Positions 32,635-41,290 of a DNA stretch of 64,000 nucleotides are shown one piece after another (the first letter of the stretch is position 1; each line of letters begins with the position of its first letter). Location of the stretch: NCBI RefSeq assembly GCF_001870465.1, contig NZ_MDGK01000056.1:1-64000 (forward strand), read 5' to 3'. The DNA is from Pseudomonas extremorientalis. GTDB taxonomy: Bacteria > Pseudomonadota > Gammaproteobacteria > Pseudomonadales > Pseudomonadaceae. A program made the position numbers and the translations under genes. The notes beneath the pieces were generated by a model. The model was not told where the DNA came from. It did no database searches and saw only the letters and a program-made list of their open reading frames with translations.

Positions 32635-33902
32635 ACGGAGAAAAGCTGTTTGGCGGCCCGGCCCGCGCTGCCGGTGGCAACACCGATCACGATGGCCTGA
32701 AACTGGTGCTGCATCGCTACATCATCGACGCCATCGAAGAGTCGGGCAAGAACCTGCTCGAAGGCACGCGCCAGTCCCTGGCGCAATTCGTCACCGACAA
32801 AGTCTCCGAGTACATCACGCGCATGCGCCTGGCGATTTCGCGCTACGAGACGGAGCGCCTGGCCGAAGAGATCGTTGACGAACTCACCGGTTTCGGCCCG
32901 CTGGAGGTGTTGTTGCGCGATCCGTCGGTGACCGAAATCCTGGTCAACGGGCCACATCGAGTATTTATCGAACGTGATGGTTTGCTGCACCAGAGCGACC
33001 TGCGCTTCATCGACGACCACCACGTGGAGCGCGTTATGCAACGCATCCTCGCACCGCTGGGCCGGCGCCTGGATGAGTCTTCGCCCATGGTGGATGCGCG
33101 CCTGCCCGATGGCAGCCGGGTCAATGCGATCATCCCGCCGATCGCCCTGGACGGACCGTGCCTGTCGATTCGCAAATTCCGCAAGGACATGCTCAAGAGC
33201 AGCGACCTGGTCGCCATGCAGACCATCGACCAGAGCATTTTCGAGTTCTTCCAGGAGGCCGTGGGCAAGCGCTGCAATATCCTGATCAGCGGCGGCACAG
33301 GCACCGGCAAGACTACGCTGCTGAATATCCTCAGTCAGTTGATCAACCCCCACGAACGCCTGGTGACCATCGAGGACGTCGCCGAATTGCAATTGGGCCA
33401 CCCCCACGTGGTACGCCTGGAAACCCGTCCACCCAACGCCGAGGGCCACGGCGAAGTCAAGTCCAGCGACCTGATCCGCAACGCCCTGCGGATGCGCCCG
33501 GACCGCATCATCCTTGGCGAGATCCGTGGTGTCGAAGTGCTCGACGTGATGACGGCGATGAACACCGGCCACGACGGCTCCATGAGCACCGTGCACGCCA
33601 ACAACGCCCAGGATGCATTGCTGCGCCTGGAAACCCTGGTGGGCCTGACCGGGCGGGCAATCGCCGAAAAAACCCTGCGCCAGATGATCTGCGCCGCACT
33701 GGACGTGATCATCCAACTGTCGCGCATGCCCGATGGGCGTCGCTGCGTGAGCGAAGTGGTGGAAGTGGTCGGTGTGCGTGATGACGTGTACGTCACCAAT
33801 ACCCTGTTCCGCCTGGACCGGCGTACCGGCTTTGGCTTCCTGCGCGAAGCCCTCAACCCGGCCGGCGACAAACTGCGCCGCGAATCGGCGTTGCAGTCCT
33901 AG
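32631..33902 (+). CDS. tadA: Tad secretion ATPase TadA/CpaF
   Basis: A 423-residue type II/IV secretion ATPase that powers Flp assembly on the inner face of the membrane. Walker A is GGTGTGKTT (221-229); the Asp box (TIEDVAELQLG), Walker B (RIILGEIRG) and His box (GHDGSMSTVHANN) follow in order. An N-terminal helical domain (1-110) precedes the core. It overlaps tadZ by 4 nt. Full length for CpaF family. Confidence 0.95.
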   Translation: MNGEKLFGGPARAAGGNTDHDGLKLVLHRYIIDAIEESGKNLLEGTRQSLAQFVTDKVSEYITRMRLAISRYETERLAEEIVDELTGFGPLEVLLRDPSVTEILVNGPHRVFIERDGLLHQSDLRFIDDHHVERVMQRILAPLGRRLDESSPMVDARLPDGSRVNAIIPPIALDGPCLSIRKFRKDMLKSSDLVAMQTIDQSIFEFFQEAVGKRCNILISGGTGTGKTTLLNILSQLINPHERLVTIEDVAELQLGHPHVVRLETRPPNAEGHGEVKSSDLIRNALRMRPDRIILGEIRGVEVLDVMTAMNTGHDGSMSTVHANNAQDALLRLETLVGLTGRAIAEKTLRQMICAALDVIIQLSRMPDGRRCVSEVVEVVGVRDDVYVTNTLFRLDRRTGFGFLREALNPAGDKLRRESALQS

Positions 33903-33912
33903 GGAGCGCGTG

Positions 33913-34794
33913 ATGACAGGACCGGTGTTGTTGCTTGTCTGCCTGCTGTTGATCGGCCTGTCGTTCTGGCAGTTTCAGCATGGCCTGCGCAAAGCCCAGA
34001 CGGACCGCGTGCTGGAGCGCCTGGGTGACGGCCAGCCGCAGACACAGGAACCGAACAACAAGTGGACCGCTCTTGAGCGCATGTTCCAGCGTGCCGGGCT
34101 GGGCAAACCCACTGACCGCCTGGGCCTTTGGCTGAGCGCCTGGGTGATCGGCGCGCTGTTCGGCTGGCTGCTGGCCGACGGTCTGGGGCTGATCGCGATG
34201 GTCGTGACGCCGCCCCTGGTACTGCGCTTGTACATCAGTTGGCGTTATCAACGGCGCGTGCAGCGCATGGTCGAGCAACTGCCGCAGTTGCTCGACCACA
34301 GTGTACGCAGCCTCAAGTCCGGCAGAACCCTGGCAGATGCAGTACTGGGCGGCGTCGAAGGCGTTGAAGACCCGCTCAAGGACGCCATGGCCCGCGTGCA
34401 ACGCAATGTGCGCATGGGGGTCAGCCTGCCGGACTCGGTGAGCGACTTTGCCGAGTTCTACGAGCAGGACGAATTCCGCCTGTTCGCCCTCGGCCTGAAG
34501 GTCAACCACCGCTACGGCGGCAACGCCAGCGAACTGCTGGAAAACCTCATCAAGATGATTCGCGAGCGCGAACAAGGTGCCCGGCAACTCAAGGCCATGA
34601 CCGGTGAAACGCGCATGACCGCCTATGTGCTGGGCGGACTGCCCATCCTGATCGTCGGCTACTTCATGATCGTCAACCCTGGCTACTTGATGACCATGTG
34701 GAACGACGACACCGGGCGCATCATGCTGTTCGCCGCGCTGGGGATGGACCTGACGGGTACCTTCGTCATGTGGCGCATGTTGAGGAGTGTCTGA
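33913..34794 (+). CDS. tadB: Tad inner-membrane platform protein TadB
   Basis: A 293-residue T2SSF-domain protein: N-terminal membrane segment (PVLLLVCLLLIGLSFW), two central segments (about 75-115), a cytoplasmic helical domain (about 130-250, QLPQLLDHSVRSLKSGRTLADAV and AMTGETRMTAYVL) and two C-terminal segments. With TadC it forms the platform driven by TadA. The ATG at 33913 follows AGGGAG. It begins 10 nt after tadA and ends 1 nt before tadC. Confidence 0.92.
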   Translation: MTGPVLLLVCLLLIGLSFWQFQHGLRKAQTDRVLERLGDGQPQTQEPNNKWTALERMFQRAGLGKPTDRLGLWLSAWVIGALFGWLLADGLGLIAMVVTPPLVLRLYISWRYQRRVQRMVEQLPQLLDHSVRSLKSGRTLADAVLGGVEGVEDPLKDAMARVQRNVRMGVSLPDSVSDFAEFYEQDEFRLFALGLKVNHRYGGNASELLENLIKMIREREQGARQLKAMTGETRMTAYVLGGLPILIVGYFMIVNPGYLMTMWNDDTGRIMLFAALGMDLTGTFVMWRMLRSV

Positions 34795-34795
34795 G

Positions 34796-35683
34796 ATGGT
34801 GCTGCTGGCCTGCGCCCTGTTGTTGCTATCCGCCGCGGTACTGGTGGGAGGCCAGGTGCTTGAACATCGCCGGCGTGATCGACGGGTCGCCGAGCGCTTG
34901 CAAGGGCGGAGGGCAAGCGACCACAAACTCGGTAGCTTCATGCGTCAACTGGGGGGAAGCGCCCTGGCCCAGCGCTCGGTCAGCCTGGACAACGAGACTC
35001 AGGTTCTCCTCAACCGGATCGGTTGGCGCAAGGCCAGCCAGCGCTCGCTGTTCGCCGCCTTCCAGGTCGGTACGCCAATTGTGCTGCTGGGCCTCACCCT
35101 GCTCGGCCAGCAGCTATTGTTTCCGCACGCGGCCCCCGCATGGATTGCGCCGATGTTTGCCGTGGGCATCGGCTACCTGCTGCCCAAACGCGTACTCGCC
35201 GCTGCGGCCAAGTATCGCCAGCAGACCATCGCCAAGGAAATTTCAACCTTCATTCCACTGCTGCGCATCCTGTTCGAATCCGGCATGGCGATTGAACAGT
35301 CGCTGCGGGTGGTGGGCAACGAAGCTCAACGCCTGCTCCCCGCGTTGACGCATGAACTGCGCCTGATCCTGGCACGGGTCGATTCGGGGCTGGAGCTGGG
35401 CGAGGAACTGGGCAAGACCGCACGCGTGCTGGAGGTGGATGAGTTCACCGACACCTGCATCATCCTCCAGCAATTGATCCAGCAGGGCGGCGGCGCGATG
35501 AAGTCCCTGCTGGCCCTCAAGCAACTGCTCGACGACCGACGCCTGACCCGTTTGCAGGAATACATCTCGAAGATGTCGGCAAAAATGTCGGTGGTGATGA
35601 TGGTGTTTCTGTTCCCCGCTTTGTTGATCGTGCTCGGCGGCCCCGCCTTTATCGGCATCGCCCGCGCGTTGAGCCACTTTTGA
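34796..35683 (+). CDS. tadC: Tad inner-membrane platform protein TadC
   Basis: A 295-residue T2SSF-domain paralogue of TadB, with an N-terminal membrane segment, paired segments at about 95-135 and a C-terminal pair (MVFLFPALLIVLGGPAFIGIA). The cytoplasmic domain carries the FIPLLRILFESGMAIEQSLRVV block. I start at the ATG at 34796 because GGAG lies 8 nt upstream; a GTG at 34787 is part of that site. It would pair with TadB. Confidence 0.92.
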   Translation: MVLLACALLLLSAAVLVGGQVLEHRRRDRRVAERLQGRRASDHKLGSFMRQLGGSALAQRSVSLDNETQVLLNRIGWRKASQRSLFAAFQVGTPIVLLGLTLLGQQLLFPHAAPAWIAPMFAVGIGYLLPKRVLAAAAKYRQQTIAKEISTFIPLLRILFESGMAIEQSLRVVGNEAQRLLPALTHELRLILARVDSGLELGEELGKTARVLEVDEFTDTCIILQQLIQQGGGAMKSLLALKQLLDDRRLTRLQEYISKMSAKMSVVMMVFLFPALLIVLGGPAFIGIARALSHF

Positions 35684-35693
35684 GGAGACCTTG

Positions 35694-36404
35694 ATGAAAG
35701 CACTGATTGCCGGCCTGACGCTGTTGATGCTCGGCGGCTGCGCCACCAACGGCCAATCGCCCTGGGCGGCGCTGGCCTCACCGGGCAGTTGCACCAAGCC
35801 GAGCGCGGACCAGGAGCTGGCGCTGAACCTGTCCGACGACCTGGCCAACGAAGGCAAGCTGCACGCCAGCCTGGCCAACCTGCAAAACCTGCCCGAGTCC
35901 CTGCCCCAGGTGCGCCAGCGCAAGGCCCGCACTTATCGCCTGCTCGGGCGCAGCGAAGCCGAGCCGCTATACCGCAGCCTGCTCGGCACCTGCATGACGG
36001 CCGAAGGCGAGCACGGCCTCGGGCAGTTGGCGGCCGCCAGAGGCGACAACGGCCTGGCCATGACCCACTTGCAACGGGCTGCGCAGCTGGCCCCCACTGA
36101 CGAAAAGATCCGCAATGACTTGGGCGTGGTCTACCTCAACCAATTACGGGTGGAAGACGCCCGCTTTGAATTCATGACCGCCATCGAACTCAAGCAAGGC
36201 GACCCGCTGGCCGCCGTCAACCTGGTCACACTGTTGATTTACCAGAACGACTGGGGGCAAGCGGCCAAGGTCGTCAGCCAGTTGGGCCTGAGCCGCGAGC
36301 AGTTCACCGAGGCCCAGGCCCGCGCGGAGAAACTCAAGGCCGCTGGCGTGGCGGCACGCAAAGTCGCGGCAGTCAGCCAGGCCCTGCCGGTGACCCTGAA
36401 GTAA
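35694..36404 (+). CDS. tadD: TPR lipoprotein TadD
   Basis: A 236-residue predicted lipoprotein (signal MKALIAGLTLLMLGGC, lipid cysteine 16) with tetratricopeptide repeats across about 75-190 (NGLAMTHLQRAAQLAPTDEKIRNDLGVVYLNQLRVEDARFEFMTAIELKQGDPLAAVNLVTLLIYQ). TadD acts as a pilotin-like helper for Flp assembly and secretin placement. The ATG at 35694 follows GAGGAG; the TTG one codon earlier is not needed. It continues the operon 10 nt after tadC. Confidence 0.9.
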   Translation: MKALIAGLTLLMLGGCATNGQSPWAALASPGSCTKPSADQELALNLSDDLANEGKLHASLANLQNLPESLPQVRQRKARTYRLLGRSEAEPLYRSLLGTCMTAEGEHGLGQLAAARGDNGLAMTHLQRAAQLAPTDEKIRNDLGVVYLNQLRVEDARFEFMTAIELKQGDPLAAVNLVTLLIYQNDWGQAAKVVSQLGLSREQFTEAQARAEKLKAAGVAARKVAAVSQALPVTLK

Positions 36405-36414
36405 GGAGAGCGAG

Positions 36415-36684
36415 ATGACAGCACATTACTTCATTGCACTGGCGCTGCTACCGCTGAGCGCACTGGCCATCGAGCCGGGCCCGTCGTCCCCCTACCAGGC
36501 GGAGACGGAAAACTGGATGGCCTTGCAGGTCGATGGGCGCGCGGCTTCCGCCACGCCGCAACGGACCACGCCCGCAGAACGGGAACAGGCCATGCAGCGT
36601 TGGCTGGACAGCAACAAGCATCCGATTCCGGAGTTCTTCGAGTCGCAATCCGGCGGGTCTTCCAAGGGTGGGAAGAGTCAGTAA
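36415..36684 (+). CDS. DUF3613 periplasmic protein of the tad operon
   Basis: An 89-residue protein with a signal peptide (MTAHYFIALALLPLSALA) and a short polar mature part with the block MQRWLDSNKHPIPEFFESQ, typical of the DUF3613 family found at the ends of Pseudomonas tad operons. Role unknown. It is the last gene of the rightward pilus operon, 10 nt after tadD with an AGGAGAG site, and ends 3 nt before the convergent pprB stop. Confidence 0.82.
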   Translation: MTAHYFIALALLPLSALAIEPGPSSPYQAETENWMALQVDGRAASATPQRTTPAEREQAMQRWLDSNKHPIPEFFESQSGGSSKGGKSQ

Positions 36685-36687
36685 CCG

Positions 36688-37476
36688 TCAGTGCGCCGTC
36701 ACCCGTTGCCGCAGCACCGAGGTAGCCGGCGACAGGGCCAGTGCCAGCTGGGTACGGTTATGCATATGGGTGAGGCGCAGCACCTGGGACACGTACAGCT
36801 TGACGGTGTTCTCGGTGATCCCCAGTTCACAGGCGATCTGGTAGTTGGTCTGGCCCTTGCCCACCAGGCGCGCAACATCGAGCTGGCGCGGCGACAGCTG
36901 GTTGAAGATGGTCGGGATTTCGATCGGCCCGGCATCATCGACGACCGGCTCGCCCTCATCCGCCAAGCCGGCGCCAGGGCTGCGCCGCACTTTGTCGAGG
37001 TCCTGGTACAAATCGTTGATGGATTCGGAAAGGTATTGCAGCTTCTGGTTCAGGTGCCCCAGGTGCAGCTCCTTTTGCCGCTCCTCCAGCGCCGCTTCCT
37101 GGCGTTGCAGGCCTTCGAGCAACTCATCGAGGTTGATCGGCTTCTGGTAGTAATCCGAGATCCCCGCACGCAGGGCCTTGATCACGTCCTGTTTGTCGGC
37201 ACGCCCGGTGAGCATGATGGCCTCGAACGCGCGCTGCTTGCCCGCGACCTTCTGCATGGCCTGCACCAGCTCGATGCCATCCATGTCCGGCATATGCAGG
37301 TCGCACAGCACCAGGCCGATCTCGGGGTCTTCACTGAAGCGCTGCAAGGCGTGTCGACTGGACTCACATGGGACGCAGCGGTAGCCGCTGCCTTCAAGAA
37401 ATTCGCAGAGTTCTTCCACGATCAACGGCTGATCGTCGACCACGAGCACTTTTACTGCCGAGGTAAGCTTGTTCAC
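36688..37476 (-). CDS. pprB: PprB-like response regulator (receiver + LuxR HTH)
   Basis: A 262-residue regulator: receiver domain at 8-125 (LVVDDQPLI, phospho-acceptor D59 in VLCDLHMP, KPI lysine), a coiled-coil linker (about 125-170, QRQEAALEERQKELHLGHLNQK) and a LuxR/GerE HTH at about 190-255 (LSPRQLDVARLVGKGQTNYQIACELGITENTVKLYVSQVL). In P. aeruginosa PprB activates flp-tad and other adhesion genes; the same role is expected here. It is downstream of fppA on the same strand, 125 nt away. Confidence 0.9.
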   Translation of the reverse strand: MNKLTSAVKVLVVDDQPLIVEELCEFLEGSGYRCVPCESSRHALQRFSEDPEIGLVLCDLHMPDMDGIELVQAMQKVAGKQRAFEAIMLTGRADKQDVIKALRAGISDYYQKPINLDELLEGLQRQEAALEERQKELHLGHLNQKLQYLSESINDLYQDLDKVRRSPGAGLADEGEPVVDDAGPIEIPTIFNQLSPRQLDVARLVGKGQTNYQIACELGITENTVKLYVSQVLRLTHMHNRTQLALALSPATSVLRQRVTAH

Positions 37477-37570
37477 GCGCTACTCCATGCCTGGCAAGCA
37501 AATGGGCGACCCATCCATTTGGACAAAAAATAACTTACGGATACTTCATAAACGTAGACGTACTTTTCGA

Positions 37571-37582
37571 CTATGTACATAG
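37571..37582. promoter_or_regulatory. 12-bp palindrome upstream of pprB
   Basis: CTATGTACATAG is a perfect palindrome in the 125-bp gap between fppA and pprB, about 95 nt before the pprB start. It may be an operator for pprB expression. No copy was found in the flp-rcpC region, which weakens the idea of a shared regulon site. Confidence 0.35.
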
Positions 37583-37601
37583 CGGTAGAGCGGTTGTTCG
37601 A

Positions 37602-38051
37602 CTAATGGATCCAAAGCCAGTACAGCACAAATCCTGTCAGGACAAAGGGGGCAAATGGCTGTTTGGTCGACACCTGCGCATCTGCCCTCCCCCGACGCGC
37701 CCCAAGCCTTTGACTCACAAGCACCCAGCACGCCTGAAAGAGCGCCGCACCGATCAACGACCACAGCAAACAGTCCAGCGTACTGGCCAGGGCCAGGGCA
37801 GCCAGCAGCTTCACATCCCCCGCACCAAAGCGGCCCAGCGCATAGCCGGGCAAGGTCAACAAGAGGGCCAGGGCAAAGGCCCAACCGCCCTCGCTGGCGG
37901 GCGCTCCTAGCCAGGTCGTGCCCGTCCACAGCAAGAAGATCAGCGCCAGCAGCGCTGCCCCCAGGGTCAAGCCATTGGCGATCTGCCGCTGACGGATATC
38001 CTGCCACGCACAGAGCCCCAGCCAGAGCAGTATCACCACGCCGTGGATCAC
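37602..38051 (-). CDS. fppA: Flp prepilin peptidase FppA (A24 family)
   Basis: A 149-residue inner-membrane aspartyl protease of the short TadV/CpaA type. The two catalytic aspartates are in CAWQDIRQRQIAN (about 15-27) and FGAGDVKLLAALAL (about 92-105, GxGD-like motif). It lacks the N-terminal methylase domain of PilD, as usual for Flp peptidases. It should cut the Flp leader and the TadE/F pseudopilin. It is divergent from tadF across 72 bp. Confidence 0.9.
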   Translation of the reverse strand: MIHGVVILLWLGLCAWQDIRQRQIANGLTLGAALLALIFLLWTGTTWLGAPASEGGWAFALALLLTLPGYALGRFGAGDVKLLAALALASTLDCLLWSLIGAALFQACWVLVSQRLGARRGRADAQVSTKQPFAPFVLTGFVLYWLWIH

Positions 38052-38123
38052 GTAAAAAACATCCCTTTTCGCTGATTGATTCTATGCTGATATCAAGTAG
38101 TAGCCGTCAGGGTAGACGCAGTC

Positions 38124-38567
38124 ATGAAAACAGGCCTGCCTGGAAAGCAAAAAGGTGCGGCGGCGATTGAGTTCGCCCTGGTCTTCACGATCTTTTTTGC
38201 CGTGTTCTACGGGTTGATCAGCTATAGCCTGCCGTTGCTGTTGATGCAATCGTTCAACCAGGCCGCGGCGGAGGCCGTACGCCAGGCCCTGTCGGTGGAC
38301 CCGATAGCCGCTGGCACCGCTTACGGCACGCAGGTGACCGACCGTGCCAAAACCACTGTGATAGAGCAGTTGAAATGGATCCCGAGCAGTTTCCAGTTCT
38401 CCCCCAGTTACATCAGCAGCTCCTATAACGGCACCACGCTGACCGTGGCAATCAACTACCCGACTACCAACCTCTATTCCGTGTTCCCGGCGCTGGTGCT
38501 GCCGGGGATCGGCACCGTCCCGAGCCTGCCGGCCAACCTGTCCGCCAGTTCGAGTCTGCAGTTTTGA
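38124..38567 (+). CDS. tadF: TadE/TadF-like pseudopilin
   Basis: A 147-residue protein with the pseudopilin cleavage motif KGAAAIEFALVFTIFFAVFYGLI (residues 10-32; G/AAAIEF) and a serine/tyrosine-rich periplasmic part. TadE/TadF proteins are minor pilin-like subunits processed by the Flp peptidase. In P. aeruginosa the equivalent gene, annotated tadF, lies between fppA and pprA as here; TadE is an alternative name. Its TGA overlaps the proposed TTG start of the sensor kinase. Confidence 0.87.
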   Translation: MKTGLPGKQKGAAAIEFALVFTIFFAVFYGLISYSLPLLLMQSFNQAAAEAVRQALSVDPIAAGTAYGTQVTDRAKTTVIEQLKWIPSSFQFSPSYISSSYNGTTLTVAINYPTTNLYSVFPALVLPGIGTVPSLPANLSASSSLQF

Positions 38568-41290
38568 CGTCGGGGGACAAACTCTTCGGCCGCCTGCTTG
38601 GCCGCGCCAGCGCCCCGCCCCTCGACATGCCGGGTGTGCCCCTGCCAGGCCTGCACGTGCAACTGGATGCTCGAGGCCATGTGCTGGGTATCCGCGGCAC
38701 CCTGCGCTCACAGCTGGCGACCCACGCCATCGGCGAACGTCGGCCGCCACTGCGTGAGCTGCTGTGCGCCGACAGTGCCCTGGATATCGAAGGCAGCCCT
38801 GCCGACTGGCAACACCAGAACCTGGACCTGGACTTCCTGGGCGCAACCGGCCAGGTGCTGCACACCCGCGGCTGGATCGAACCCGACGGTGATGAATGGA
38901 GCCTGCGCCTGCAGGACGTGGGTGATTTACTGGCCGGCCGGCAACTGGCCCAGCACCGCGAACAGAACCATCAACTCGCCTGCCAGATGAGCGAGCAGTT
39001 GCGGGTGTGCAGCCTGACCCGCCTGCCCGAGGTGTTCAACGAGCACCTGCGCAGCCTGGCCCAGCGCTGGCACATCCCCTGCGTTGCCCTGGCCTTGCTC
39101 GATGACGAAGACCGGGGTTGGCGGATCTACAGCCAGTACGCCGCCCACGACGCCCCTGCCTTGTGGCAGGCCGGCCAATACCTGGGCATCAGCCTGGACA
39201 GCGTCAATGGCAACGTACCGTTGAGCCTGGCCCGGGAGCGCAGCGATAACCCGCGTCTGCACAGTATTTTCGGCGATGCCGACGGTTTCCTGGTGCCTTA
39301 CCGTGACAGTCAGGGCGTCGCCGCCTGGTTGCTCTGTGGCCCATACAACGGCCAGCAGCACACCAACGACCGCGACTGGCTGAATCTCACCGCCGCCGTC
39401 GCCGCGCCCCTGCTGAGCCGGCTGCGCGAGCAGCGCTATCACCAGCAGCTCGACCGCATGGAGGCGTTGCAGGGCCTGCTCGGCACCGGCTGGTGGGAGC
39501 TGCTGCCGGCCACCCACGAAATCCAGTTGGCCCCGCAGTTGCTGCACAGCCTCAGCCTGGAAGACGGTCCGACCCTACAACCTTTGAGCCAATGGCTGGA
39601 ATTGATTCACCCCGCCGATCGCCAGGCACTCGACAGCCGTCTGCACGACCTGCAGGCCCTGGGCAAACCCTTGCTGACCAGCGTGCGCCTGCAACGCACC
39701 GACGCCGAGCACCACCCGCTCTGGTATCGCGTGCAGGGCCAGGTGCTTGGCGTGGGTGACAGCCGCCGCTGGATCGGTTTCATGCTCGACATCAGCGACA
39801 TCAAGAACCAGCAATTGCAAGCCGCCGCCGCCCATGCACGCCTGGACAACCTGATCGCCAGCTCACCGGCCGTGATCTATGTGCAGCGCTATGTCGACGG
39901 CGCCCTGCATCCGGCTTTTTTCAGCGACAGCCTGCTACCGCTGCTGGGCTGGACCTTGGCCGAGTGCAACCACGACAGCCTGGCATCCTTGATCCACCCC
40001 GAAGACCGCGACCGGTACTTCGAGCGCAGCCGCCAGTTGCTGCGCGAAGGCAGCGTACGCAGTCGCTACCGCCTGCGCGACAAACAGGGCCACTACCACT
40101 GGCTGCTGGACGAGGCCAAGCTGCTGCGCGATGACTTGGGCCTGCCGGTGGAAGCCGTCGGCCTGTGGCTGGATGTCACCGAGGCGACCCTGGCCGCCGA
40201 ACAGATCAAGCAAAGCGAAGAACGCTATCGCATCCTGGTCGAAGACTCCCCGGCGATGATCTGCCGCTATCGCCCCGACCTGACCCTGACCTTCGGCAAC
40301 ACACCGCTGGCCAATTACCTGGAATGCCCGCCCGCAGAGCTGCCAGGGCTGAACCTGGGCCACTGGATGTCGCAGGAACAGCGCCAGGCGTTTGTGCAGC
40401 GTATCGGCCAATTGAGCGCAGAATTCCCGGTCAGCACCGCCGAAATCAGCCTTGAACTGCCGGGGCGCGAGCACGCCTGGTGGGTCTGGTCGGACCGTGG
40501 CGTGTTCGATGAACAGGGCACGCTGGTGGAGGTGCAGGCGGTGGGCCGTGACAACACCGAAGTGCGTCGCTCCCAGAACCAACTGACGCAAAGCGCCAAG
40601 ATGGCCACCCTGGGTGAAATGGCCACCGGTCTGGCCCATGAAATCAACCAGCCGCTGAACGTGATGCGCATGGCCATCGTCAATGTGCTCAAGCGCCTGG
40701 GCAACGGCGATGCGCAGATCGACTACCTCACCGAAAAACTCCAACGCATCGACACCCAGGTGCAGCGCGCCACGCGGGTGGTGGACCATATGCGGGTGTT
40801 CGGCCGCCGCTCGGAAATCGAACAGCAACCCTTCGACCCGTCACAGGCCGTGGAAGGCACGCTGTCACTGCTCGGCGAGGGCCTGCGCGGCAAGGGCGTT
40901 GAGCTGCGGATCACCCCGGCGGACGTCCAGGTCCAGATCAAAGGCTATGTCGATCAGCTTGAACAGGTGTTGATCAATCTGATGGTCAATGCCCGTGACG
41001 CGCTGTTGAGCAAACGGGAAAAACACCCCGAATTTCGTCCCTGGATCGCAGTGCATTGCGAACAGGACAGCCGCCATGTGCGGATCTGGGTGGAAGACAA
41101 CGGCGGCGGGATTGACCCACGGTTGCTGGAGCGGATTTTCGAGCCGTTCTTTACCACCAAGCCGATCGGCGTGGGCACGGGGCTCGGGTTGTCGGTGAGC
41201 TACGGCATTGTGGAAAACATGGGCGGACGCTTGAGCGTCGCCAATGGCGAGCATGGCGCGAAGTTTTGTGTGGAGCTGCCGATCAGCTAG
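38564..41290 (+). CDS. pprA: PprA-like PAS/GAF hybrid-free sensor histidine kinase
   Basis: A 908-residue soluble kinase with no evident membrane segment. It appears to hold a GAF-like region (about 120-280), three PAS domains (about 300-420, 425-545, 550-675), the phospho-accepting H692 in ATGLAHEINQPLN, and a HATPase domain (about 785-905; NLMVNARDAL, VEDNGGGI, GVGTGLGLSVSYGI). It should phosphorylate PprB. The start is uncertain: the TTG at 38564 overlaps the tadF stop as TTGA, and the first ATG is at 38627; neither has a good ribosome site. Its stop overlaps that of tadG by 3 bp. Confidence 0.87.
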   Translation: MTSGDKLFGRLLGRASAPPLDMPGVPLPGLHVQLDARGHVLGIRGTLRSQLATHAIGERRPPLRELLCADSALDIEGSPADWQHQNLDLDFLGATGQVLHTRGWIEPDGDEWSLRLQDVGDLLAGRQLAQHREQNHQLACQMSEQLRVCSLTRLPEVFNEHLRSLAQRWHIPCVALALLDDEDRGWRIYSQYAAHDAPALWQAGQYLGISLDSVNGNVPLSLARERSDNPRLHSIFGDADGFLVPYRDSQGVAAWLLCGPYNGQQHTNDRDWLNLTAAVAAPLLSRLREQRYHQQLDRMEALQGLLGTGWWELLPATHEIQLAPQLLHSLSLEDGPTLQPLSQWLELIHPADRQALDSRLHDLQALGKPLLTSVRLQRTDAEHHPLWYRVQGQVLGVGDSRRWIGFMLDISDIKNQQLQAAAAHARLDNLIASSPAVIYVQRYVDGALHPAFFSDSLLPLLGWTLAECNHDSLASLIHPEDRDRYFERSRQLLREGSVRSRYRLRDKQGHYHWLLDEAKLLRDDLGLPVEAVGLWLDVTEATLAAEQIKQSEERYRILVEDSPAMICRYRPDLTLTFGNTPLANYLECPPAELPGLNLGHWMSQEQRQAFVQRIGQLSAEFPVSTAEISLELPGREHAWWVWSDRGVFDEQGTLVEVQAVGRDNTEVRRSQNQLTQSAKMATLGEMATGLAHEINQPLNVMRMAIVNVLKRLGNGDAQIDYLTEKLQRIDTQVQRATRVVDHMRVFGRRSEIEQQPFDPSQAVEGTLSLLGEGLRGKGVELRITPADVQVQIKGYVDQLEQVLINLMVNARDALLSKREKHPEFRPWIAVHCEQDSRHVRIWVEDNGGGIDPRLLERIFEPFFTTKPIGVGTGLGLSVSYGIVENMGGRLSVANGEHGAKFCVELPIS

